Shown here one piece after another: positions 1 through 5,930 of a stretch of DNA of 7,568 bases. The stretch spans positions 1 to 7,568 of the forward strand of contig NZ_LLZI01000081.1 of the NCBI RefSeq assembly GCF_001509485.1, read 5' to 3'. The notes below the pieces were generated by a model that saw nothing but the letters and a program-made list of their open reading frames with translations, ran no database searches and was not told where the DNA came from. Source of the stretch: Streptomyces sp. NRRL F-4489 (lineage in GTDB: Bacteria > Actinomycetota > Actinomycetes > Streptomycetales > Streptomycetaceae). Both the position numbers and the translations under genes were made by a program. Numbering within the stretch: position 1 is the first letter of the stretch; the number at the start of each line of letters is the position of its first letter.

Positions 1-20
1 GTTTACGAGGCGGGGCCGGT

Positions 21-49
21 CCGGGCCGGGGGTCGGGGGGGCGGCCCGG
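21..49 (-). terminator. Candidate hairpin downstream of the transporter gene
   Basis: CCGGGCCG at 21-28 is the exact reverse complement of CGGCCCGG at 42-49, giving an 8-bp all-G/C stem with a 13-base loop. It lies about 110 bases past the transporter stop codon on the minus strand and has no U-tract. High-GC actinobacteria often use such hairpins without U-tracts, but chance G/C palindromes are common here and the distance from the gene is long, so this is a weak call. No coding region was recognised in 1-161. Confidence 0.3.
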
Positions 50-98
50 GTCAGGCGACAGCTCGTCAGCTCGTCGGCTGGCCTCTGCCCCCGGGGCG

Positions 99-138
99 CG
101 GCCGCCCGCCGTCCCCTACGTGCTACGGCCGCCCGCCG
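99..138. repeat. 13-bp direct repeat, two copies
   Basis: The 13-mer CGGCCGCCCGCCG occurs at 99-111 and again at 126-138, 27 bases apart start to start, in the non-coding stretch after the transporter gene. A smaller 8-bp tandem (AGCTCGTC twice) sits at 60-75. Function is unknown; in such GC-rich sequence these may be slippage products with no role. Confidence 0.4.
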
Positions 139-161
139 ACGCGGCGCGCCTGCCCCGGCCC

Positions 162-1676
162 CTACGACGCGCGGCCGTCCACCGCCCGCCGCCCGCCCCG
201 GCCCAGCGCCAACGCCGCCGCCACCGCCCCCACCGACATCACCGCCGCGACGGCCCAGCCGCCGCGCAGCGCCCCGAGTCCCGGATGCCGCTGGCCGCCG
301 ATGACGGCGACCAGGACGGCCACCCCCAGCGCCGTACCGGCCTGCCGGGAGACCATCAGCACGCCGGATCCCAGCGAGAGTTGGGCGGCGGGCAGCGCGC
401 CCGCGGCGGCGAACATCACCGGCTGGTACAGGCTGGTGCCCAGCCCCGCCAAGATCAGTCCGGGCAGGAACCGCACCGCGTAGTGCGTCCCCCCGCTGCC
501 GTCCCCGGCCGGCGCCAGCCACCACAGCGCGGCCGCGACGAAGCACAGCGCCCCGGCCACCGCCGTCCCCCGGCCGCCGAGCACCGCGACGACCCGGCCG
601 GAGAACGCCGAGACCACCAGCACGGTCAGCGGCCAGGGCGCCAGCGCCAGTCCGGCCGTACGCACCGAGTAGTGCCAGACGTCGGTGAACAGCAGGCTCG
701 CGGCGAGCATCATCAGCCCGTAGGCGACGAAGTAGCTGAGCAGCCCCAGGGTGGCGGCGGTGAATCCGGGCGTCCGGAAGAGCGCCGGGCTCACCACCGG
801 CTGCGCGGCCCGCCGCGCATGGCGTACGCCCAGCACGCCCGCCAGGACGCCCGCGGCGAGGACGGCGAGGGTGCCCGGGGCGGTGTACCCCCACTCGGGG
901 GCCTGCACGAACGCGGTCACCAGCCCGCCGACGCACACCAGCACCAGCGCCGTCCCCGGCAGGTCCAGCGCCTGCCGCGGACCGCGGACCGCGCGCGGCA
1001 GCAGCCGGACGCCCGAGCCGACCGCGAGCAGCACCACCGGCACGTTGATCAGGAAGATCAGCCGCCAGTCGGACGCGGCGAGCAGCCCGCCGAGCACCGG
1101 CCCGGAGCTCGCGCCGATCGCGCTCACCGCCGTCCACACCCCGACCGCGGTGGCCCGCTCGCGGGCCGGGAAGGCCGGCAGCGCCAGGGACAGCGAGGTG
1201 GGGATCAGGACGGCCGCGGCCGCGCCCTGGACCACGCGCGCCGCGATCAGCAGCGGGAGCGTGGGCGCCAGGCCGCAGGCCGCGGAGGCCAGGCCGAACA
1301 GCACCATGCCGGTCAGGAAGCAGCGGCGCCGCCCGGCCTCGTCGGCGAGCCGGCCGGCCGGTACCAGGAGCGCGGCCAGGACGACGGTGTAGCCGTTGAG
1401 CACCCAGGAGAGCGCGGAGGCGGGCGCCGGCGCGAAGTCCTGGCCGATCGCCGGGAACGCGATGGTGACGGCGACCACGTCCAGCACCGCGAGGAACTGC
1501 GCGGCGGACGCGACCGCCAGCACCAGCCAGCGGCGGGGATCGGGGGCGGGAGCGGGGGCCGGCGCGGGGGCGGAAGGCGCGGCGGCGCGGGCGCCGGAGG
1601 GCGCGTCGGCGGGGGCGCCGGAGGGGGCGCCGGAGGGCGCACCCGTCCCCCGGCCGCCGGAAGCAAGAGCGGTCAT
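162..1676 (-). CDS. MFS transporter, DHA2 (EmrB/QacA-like) drug:H+ antiporter
   Basis: A 504-residue integral membrane protein, the usual length for 14-helix DHA2 exporters that use the proton gradient to expel small lipophilic compounds. Visible family motifs: D1-like LDVVAVTIAFPAI (65-77), motif A GRLADEAGRRR (108-118) in the helix 2-3 loop, motif B with R147 and QG (150-151), the antiporter motif C around SGPVLGG (191-197), and DWRLIFLINVP (203-213), typical of DHA2 members. About fourteen hydrophobic segments run from residue 50 to 490. The start chosen is ATG at 1676; an in-frame TTG at 1685 would add three residues. No well-placed Shine-Dalgarno is seen; a GGGGAGGGG tract (1701-1709) lies 24 bases upstream. 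Residues 8-48 are a hydrophilic GAPSGAP/AP-repeat tail before helix 1, unusual for the family. It is divergent from an AraC-family regulator that probably controls it. The family is sure; the substrate cannot be read from sequence. Confidence 0.93.
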   Translation of the reverse strand: MTALASGGRGTGAPSGAPSGAPADAPSGARAAAPSAPAPAPAPAPDPRRWLVLAVASAAQFLAVLDVVAVTIAFPAIGQDFAPAPASALSWVLNGYTVVLAALLVPAGRLADEAGRRRCFLTGMVLFGLASAACGLAPTLPLLIAARVVQGAAAAVLIPTSLSLALPAFPARERATAVGVWTAVSAIGASSGPVLGGLLAASDWRLIFLINVPVVLLAVGSGVRLLPRAVRGPRQALDLPGTALVLVCVGGLVTAFVQAPEWGYTAPGTLAVLAAGVLAGVLGVRHARRAAQPVVSPALFRTPGFTAATLGLLSYFVAYGLMMLAASLLFTDVWHYSVRTAGLALAPWPLTVLVVSAFSGRVVAVLGGRGTAVAGALCFVAAALWWLAPAGDGSGGTHYAVRFLPGLILAGLGTSLYQPVMFAAAGALPAAQLSLGSGVLMVSRQAGTALGVAVLVAVIGGQRHPGLGALRGGWAVAAVMSVGAVAAALALGRGGRRAVDGRAS

Positions 1677-1713
1677 GACGATCAAGCATCGGCCGCGCGC
1701 CCCCTCCCCACGA

Positions 1714-1762
1714 GTGGCAGCACTGCCACCACCCGCTACATTTCTGCCACCCGTTCTGCCAC
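1714..1762. promoter_or_regulatory. Candidate operator: four copies of GTGGCAG/CTGCCAC
   Basis: The 7-mer GTGGCAG occurs at 1714-1720 and its reverse complement CTGCCAC at 1723-1729, 1744-1750 and 1756-1762. The first two form a perfect 7-2-7 inverted repeat. Start-to-start spacings among the CTGCCAC copies are 21 and 12 bases, so the first two lie about two helical turns apart on one face. All four lie between the divergent transporter and regulator genes. The core TGGC matches the start of the consensus known for AdpA (TGGCSNGWWY, from memory), and the neighbouring regulator is an AdpA-like AraC protein. Inference: this is its binding array, controlling both genes. The repeats are plainly visible; the function is unproven. 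Confidence 0.6.
1737..1742 (+). promoter_or_regulatory. Possible -10 element for the AraC-family gene
   Basis: TACATT fits the loose actinobacterial TANNNT -10 pattern and would place a transcript start near 1749, giving a leader of about 22 bases with no Shine-Dalgarno sequence. No clear -35 is visible; the expected position falls in the GTGGCAG inverted repeat. CTGCCAC copies would then overlap the -35/spacer, the start point and the leader, which would suit autorepression. Weak call from a short motif. Confidence 0.25.
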
Positions 1763-1771
1763 ACTTCCGCC

Positions 1772-2902
1772 ATGCCCTCGCTCGCCATCGCGGTCACCCC
1801 CGGAATGCCGTTCTTCGAAGTCGCCATCCCCTGCCACATCTTCGGCACCGACCGGATCCAGACACCCCCGGACTGGTACGACCTGCGGGTGTGCGCGATC
1901 GGCCCGGCCGGCGAAACCCCGTTCGCCGGCCCGTGGTTCACCACCCGGACCCCCTACGGCGCCGACGAGCTCGTCACGGCCGACACCGTCCTCGTACCGG
2001 CCTCCGCCGACGTGCACGGCGACCCGCCGGAGGAGCTCGTCGCGGCGCTGCGCGAGGCCCACCGCCGCGGCGCCCGCCTGGTCTCCTTCTGCTCGGGCGC
2101 CTTCACCCTCGCCGCGACCGGACTGCTCGACGGCCGGACCGCCGCCACGCACTGGAAGTACGCGCAGCTGCTCGCCGAGCGCTACCCGGCCGTCAGCGTG
2201 GACCCGGCGGTGCTCTACGTCGACCACGGCGACGTGCTCACCGGCGCGGGCGCCACCGCCTCCATCGACGTCTGCCTGCACCTGATCCGCGAGGACTTCG
2301 GTACCGGCACCGCCAACTCCCTGGCCCGGCAGCTGGTCGCGCCCGCGCACCGCCCCGGCGGGCAGGCGCAGTACATCGAGGCCCCGCTCCCGGAGCGCCG
2401 CGACGACTCCCTCGCGCCCGTCCTGCACTGGGCCGCCGAACGCCTCCGCGAACCGCTGACCGTCGCCGACCTCGCCCGCTACGCGCACACCAGCCCGCGC
2501 ACCCTCGTCCGGCGCTTCCACGCCACCACCGGGACCACGCCGATGCAGTGGCTCCAGTCCCAACGGATCGCGCGCGCCCGGGAGTTGCTGGAGAGCACCG
2601 ACCTGCCCGTGGACCGGGTGGCGGACATCGCCGGCCTGGGCACGGCCGCCAACCTCCGCCGCCACTTCACCCGGGCGGTGGGCGTCCCTCCGGTCGACTA
2701 CCGGCGCACCTACCGCTCGGCCCGGCACACGGACCCGGTCCAGGACGCCGGCGGGGCGGGCGGCGCGGGCGACTGCGCGGGCGCCGGCATGGGGGCGGCG
2801 GGCTCCGCGCACGCCGTGGTCCCGGTGCCCCCGGCGGCCGCCGCCGCACGCCCCGCGGCCCCGGTGAGCGGGGGCCCACTGTGCACCCCGCAGCCCCGCT
2901 GA
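1772..2902 (+). CDS. GlxA/AdpA-like AraC-family transcriptional regulator with DJ-1/PfpI domain
   Basis: A 376-residue cytoplasmic regulator. Residues 3-170 form a DJ-1/PfpI (glutamine amidotransferase-like) fold: E16 in FFEVAIP, the nucleophile-elbow sequence FCSGAF with C107, and THW with H127. Residues 217-316 form the AraC DNA-binding domain with two helix-turn-helix units: LTVADLARYAHTSPRTLVRR (229-248) and the unit around VADIAGLGTAANLRRHF (283-299), ending in the VPPVDYRR signature. The layout and several segments (LLDGR, THWKYA, ARQLV) resemble Streptomyces AdpA, but the sequence differs enough that I call it a paralogue. The ligand of such amidase-like domains is generally unknown and most are thought non-catalytic. 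Residues 318-376 are a Gly/Ala/Pro-rich tail with no recognisable fold. ATG at 1772 has no clear Shine-Dalgarno upstream but is supported by homology from residue 3. The gene is divergent from a DHA2 exporter across a repeat-rich promoter, so it probably regulates that pump. Confidence 0.93.
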   Translation: MPSLAIAVTPGMPFFEVAIPCHIFGTDRIQTPPDWYDLRVCAIGPAGETPFAGPWFTTRTPYGADELVTADTVLVPASADVHGDPPEELVAALREAHRRGARLVSFCSGAFTLAATGLLDGRTAATHWKYAQLLAERYPAVSVDPAVLYVDHGDVLTGAGATASIDVCLHLIREDFGTGTANSLARQLVAPAHRPGGQAQYIEAPLPERRDDSLAPVLHWAAERLREPLTVADLARYAHTSPRTLVRRFHATTGTTPMQWLQSQRIARARELLESTDLPVDRVADIAGLGTAANLRRHFTRAVGVPPVDYRRTYRSARHTDPVQDAGGAGGAGDCAGAGMGAAGSAHAVVPVPPAAAAARPAAPVSGGPLCTPQPR

Positions 2903-2920
2903 GCCCGGCAGCCGCCGGGC
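2903..2920 (+). terminator. Hairpin directly after the AraC-family gene
   Basis: GCCCGGC (2903-2909) and GCCGGGC (2914-2920) make a perfect 7-bp stem with loop AGCC, starting on the base after the TGA stop. There is no U-tract. Its position between convergent genes favours a transcription terminator or 3'-end stabiliser. The stem is seen directly; termination is inferred. Confidence 0.5.
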
Positions 2921-2980
2921 CCGCCGTGGCCTGAACCCGACGTCGGGGGGCGCGGGGAGCCCGTGGGCACGCGCCACCCC

Positions 2981-3014
2981 GGCCCTCCCCGGCCCTCCCC
3001 GGCCCTCCCCGGCC
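2981..3014. repeat. 10-bp tandem repeat in the convergent gap
   Basis: GGCCCTCCCC is repeated three times without change (2981-3010), followed by a partial GGCC, between the convergent regulator and pnkp stop codons. Each unit contains CTCCCC, which could pair with GGGGAG at 2954-2959 in any of three registers, so the 3' end of either transcript might fold in alternative ways. The copy number looks slippage-prone. Function is unknown. Confidence 0.7.
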
Positions 3015-3023
3015 ACCGCGCCC

Positions 3024-5930
3024 CTACAGCCGCGGATCCACCGGCTCCGACTCCAGCGCGAGTACCGCGAAGACCGCTTCGTGCACCCGCCACAGCGGCT
3101 CGCCCTCCGCCAGCCGGTCCAGCGCCTCCAGCCCCAGCGCGTACTCGCGCAGGGCCAGCGAACGCTTGTGGCCGAGCCGGCGGACCCGCAGCCGCCGCAG
3201 GTGCTCGGGGCGGGTGTACTCCGGGCCGTAGATGATCCGGAGGTACTCCCGGCCGCGGCACTTGACGCCCGGCTGGACAAGCCGGCCGTCCGGCTGCCGG
3301 ACCAGCGCCTGAACCGGCTTGACGACCATGCCCTCACCGCCCTCGGCGGTCAGATCCAGCCACCACGCGACCCCGGCCGCGACCGACTCCTCGTCCTCGG
3401 TGTCCACGACCAGCCGCCGGGTCGGCGCCAGCAACCGTATTCGCCCGGCCCCGGACGCGGCCCCGCCGGAAGCACCCGGCGCACCGGACGCGTCCACCGC
3501 ACCGTCCCCGGCGCCGCCGCCCGGCAGCCCCTCCTCGGCCGCTATCAGCCGGTCGATCAGGGCCAGTTGGCCGGTGTGCGGCATCCCGGCCAGGCTGCGG
3601 CCCCGTACGGCGAGGATCTGGAACGGCGCCAGCCGGACCCCGGCCGGCGCTCCCGCACCACCGCCGCTCTCCGGCTCCCCCACCCGCCAGCAGTACCGCC
3701 GGTACGCCTCGGTGAACGCCTCCGCGTCGGCGGCCCGGCCGCGCTGCCGCTCGAGCAGCGCCGCCACCCCGGCGCCCCGCGCGGCCGCCGCCTCCAGCGC
3801 GCCCAGTACCTCCGGGAACACCGCCCGGGACGCCGCGCCGACCGCCGCGTACTGCGTCCGCAGCAGGCCCTCCGCCTTCAGCGACCACGGCATCACCTCG
3901 GCGTCCAGCAGCAGCCAGTCGGTGTCCAGCTCCGCCCACAGCCCGGCCCGGTCCGCGCACTCCCGGACCCGCCGCAGCATCCGCTCGGTCATCTCCCGGT
4001 CGTCGAAGAACGGCCGCCCCGTACGGGTGTACAGGGCGCCCGAGACGCCCGCACCGGCCACCCCGAACCGCTCCCGCGCCACCGCCTCGTCCCGGCACAC
4101 CAGTGCCACCGCCCGCGAGCCCATGTGCTTCTCCTCGCACACCACCTCGCGGACCCCGGCCGCGCGGTACTCGGCGAACGCCTCCGCCGGATGCTCCAGG
4201 AACCCCTCGCCGTCCGCGTCCACCCGCGACTCCGCCGCCGTCGCGCAGGGCGCCATGGTTGGCGGGAGGTAGGGCAGCAGCCGCGGATCGATCGCGAAGC
4301 GGCTCATCACCTCCAGCGCGGCCGCGGCGTTCTCCTCCTTGACGGCGATCCGGCCCAAGTGGCGGGTCTCCACCACCCGCCGCCCCGCGACGTCCGCCAG
4401 ATCCAGCGGCCGGCCGTCCGCCCCACCCGGCGCTTCCGCGGCCAGCGGCTTGACCGGCTCGTACCAGACCCGCTCGGCCGGTACGTCGACCAGCTCGCGC
4501 TCCGGCCAGCGCAGCGCCGTCAGCCGCCCACCGAAGACGCAACCGGTGTCCAGGCAGAGGGTGTTGTTGAGCCAGGCGGCACGCGGGGTGGGCGTGTGGC
4601 CGTAGACCACGGCGGCGTGGCCGCGGTAGTCCTGCGCCCACGGATAGCGCACCGGCAGGCCGAACTCGTCGGTCTCCCCCGTCGTGTCGCCGTACAGCGC
4701 GAAGGAGCGCACCCGGCCCGACGTACGCCCGTGGTACTTCTCCGGCAACCCGGCATGGCACACCACCAGTCCACCCCCGTCCAGCACATAGTGACTGACC
4801 AGTCCCCGAATGAACTCCGCGGCCCCGGCGCGGAACTCCTCGTCCTCCTTCTCCAGCTGCTCGATCGTCTCGGCCAGGCCGTGCGTCGCCTTCACCGACC
4901 GTCCGCCGAGATAACGTCCGAGCTTGTTCTCATGGTTCCCGGACACGCACAGAGCGTTACCGGCGGCCACCATTCCGCTCACCAGCCGCAGCACGCCCGG
5001 ACTGTCCGGCCCCCGGTCGACGAGGTCGCCGACGAAGACCGCCGTACGCCCCGCGGGGTGCGCCGCGTCCACGGCACGGCCCCGCGCGTCCCGCACCAGC
5101 CCGTAACCGAGCCGCCCGAGCAGGGCCTCCAGTTCGGAACGGCAGCCGTGGATGTCACCGATGATGTCGAAGGGGCCGGTGAGGTGCCGGAGGTCGTTGA
5201 ACCGCCGCTCCCGTACGATCCGCGCGGCGTCGACCTCTTCCGCACCGCGCAGCACGTGCACCGCACGGAACCCCTCGCGCTCCAACTTCCCCAGCGAACG
5301 CCGCAGTTCGCGCTGGTGCCGCTGGATGACGCGGCGCGGCATCCCGGCCCGGTCGGCCCGGACCGCGTTCCGCTCGGCGCAGACCCGCTCGGGCACGTCC
5401 AGCACGATCGCGACCGGCAGCACATCGTGCTCGCGCGCCAGCCGCACCAGCTGGGCGCGCGCCTCCGCCTGCACATTGGTCGCGTCCACCACTGTCAGCC
5501 GCCCGGCGGCCAGCCGCTTGCCGACGATGAAGTGCAGCACCTCGAAGGCGTCGCCGCTGGCGGACTGGTCGTTCTCGTCGTCGCTGACCAGGCCGCGGCA
5601 GAAGTCCGACGAGACCACCTCGGTCGCCTTGAAGTGCCGCGCCGCGAACGTCGACTTACCGGAACCGGTCGCTCCGACCAGCACCACCAGCGACAGATCG
5701 GGCACCCCGAGCGAACGGACGCCGGCCGGCCGGGGAGCCGCCGGACGAGCGGCGTCCGGAACAGGGGGCGGCGGCCCGGTCGCCCCGGACGCCCCCGACG
5801 CCCCCGACGCCCCCGACGCCCCCGACGCCCCAGCCTGCTCAGCCGTCGCCGCCGTCTCAGGCGTCTCCATCGCGTCCGCCGCTTCCACCGCCGGTTCCGC
5901 GTCCTCCGGACGGTCCTCGACACCGCTCAT
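3024..5930 (-). CDS. pnkp: Bacterial polynucleotide kinase-phosphatase-ligase (Pnkp) of the Pnkp/Hen1 RNA repair system
   Basis: A 968-residue, three-domain RNA end-healing and sealing enzyme (Clostridium thermocellum homologue about 870). Kinase, about 76-245: P-loop GATGSGKST (86-94, K92), SSDFCR (107-112, D109, R112), lid arginines R187 and R191; it phosphorylates 5'-OH RNA ends. Phosphatase, about 253-480: binuclear metallophosphoesterase with GDIHG (258-262), GDLVDRG (301-307), GNHEN (331-335), H392 and YGHTP (443-447); it removes 2',3'-cyclic phosphate. Ligase, about 500-968: motif I KHMGSR with adenylated K601, E678 (motif III), EGMVVKP (866-872, motif IV) and motif V around VKCRGREYLRIIYGPEY (889-905). 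Residues 1-75 and 801-829 are low-complexity additions. ATG at 5930 overlaps the hen1 stop (ATGA), with AAGGGGG seven bases upstream. An internal Met21 start would still keep the kinase whole. In studied homologues, sealing requires Hen1. Stop TAG at 3024-3026. Confidence 0.97.
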   Translation of the reverse strand: MSGVEDRPEDAEPAVEAADAMETPETAATAEQAGASGASGASGASGASGATGPPPPVPDAARPAAPRPAGVRSLGVPDLSLVVLVGATGSGKSTFAARHFKATEVVSSDFCRGLVSDDENDQSASGDAFEVLHFIVGKRLAAGRLTVVDATNVQAEARAQLVRLAREHDVLPVAIVLDVPERVCAERNAVRADRAGMPRRVIQRHQRELRRSLGKLEREGFRAVHVLRGAEEVDAARIVRERRFNDLRHLTGPFDIIGDIHGCRSELEALLGRLGYGLVRDARGRAVDAAHPAGRTAVFVGDLVDRGPDSPGVLRLVSGMVAAGNALCVSGNHENKLGRYLGGRSVKATHGLAETIEQLEKEDEEFRAGAAEFIRGLVSHYVLDGGGLVVCHAGLPEKYHGRTSGRVRSFALYGDTTGETDEFGLPVRYPWAQDYRGHAAVVYGHTPTPRAAWLNNTLCLDTGCVFGGRLTALRWPERELVDVPAERVWYEPVKPLAAEAPGGADGRPLDLADVAGRRVVETRHLGRIAVKEENAAAALEVMSRFAIDPRLLPYLPPTMAPCATAAESRVDADGEGFLEHPAEAFAEYRAAGVREVVCEEKHMGSRAVALVCRDEAVARERFGVAGAGVSGALYTRTGRPFFDDREMTERMLRRVRECADRAGLWAELDTDWLLLDAEVMPWSLKAEGLLRTQYAAVGAASRAVFPEVLGALEAAAARGAGVAALLERQRGRAADAEAFTEAYRRYCWRVGEPESGGGAGAPAGVRLAPFQILAVRGRSLAGMPHTGQLALIDRLIAAEEGLPGGGAGDGAVDASGAPGASGGAASGAGRIRLLAPTRRLVVDTEDEESVAAGVAWWLDLTAEGGEGMVVKPVQALVRQPDGRLVQPGVKCRGREYLRIIYGPEYTRPEHLRRLRVRRLGHKRSLALREYALGLEALDRLAEGEPLWRVHEAVFAVLALESEPVDPRL
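3444..3530 (-). other. Low-complexity insert within the Pnkp ligase domain
   Basis: These bases encode Pnkp residues 801-829, a Gly/Ala/Ser-rich stretch with DASGAPGASGG at its centre. It lies between a helical segment ending LIDRLIAAEEG and the strand RIRLLAPTRRLVV, upstream of ligase motif IV. It probably forms a flexible surface loop. No catalytic residue falls in it. It resembles the GAS repeat at the N terminus in composition but its DNA is not a clean tandem repeat. Confidence 0.6.
5782..5830 (-). repeat. 9-bp tandem repeat coding for (Gly-Ala-Ser)n in the Pnkp N terminus
   Basis: The plus strand shows GCCCCGGAC once (5782-5790), then GCCCCCGAC four times (5791-5826) and a decayed partial unit. 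Read on the minus strand in the pnkp frame, these give successive Gly-Ala-Ser triplets at residues 34-51. Because the unit is nine bases, gain or loss of copies changes linker length by three residues without a frameshift. It sits in the non-conserved extension ahead of the kinase domain. Confidence 0.9.

Noticed and set aside
1683..1685. TTG at 1685 as the transporter start
   Set aside because: ATG at 1676 is in frame only three codons later; TTG starts are rarer and no ribosome-binding site favours it. The difference is minor and not settled.
120..2285. A 721-codon plus-strand open frame opposite the transporter gene
   Set aside because: It is Arg/Pro/Gln/His-rich with no domain, spans the transporter, the intergenic operator and part of the regulator, and is an antisense shadow typical of GC-rich DNA, where stops are rare.
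1772..2902. Identification of the regulator as AdpA itself
   Set aside because: Architecture and several motifs agree, but the N-terminus and many positions differ from AdpA as I remember it, and the divergent exporter context suggests a local regulator.
1736..3337. A 533-codon minus-strand open frame across the regulator gene and the end of pnkp
   Set aside because: It crosses a convergent gene boundary and has biased, domain-free composition; the plus-strand AraC-family gene fully explains the region.
5782..5830. Tandem 9-bp units considered as a CRISPR-like or regulatory array
   Set aside because: The units are contiguous with no spacers, in frame inside pnkp, and encode a Gly-Ala-Ser linker.
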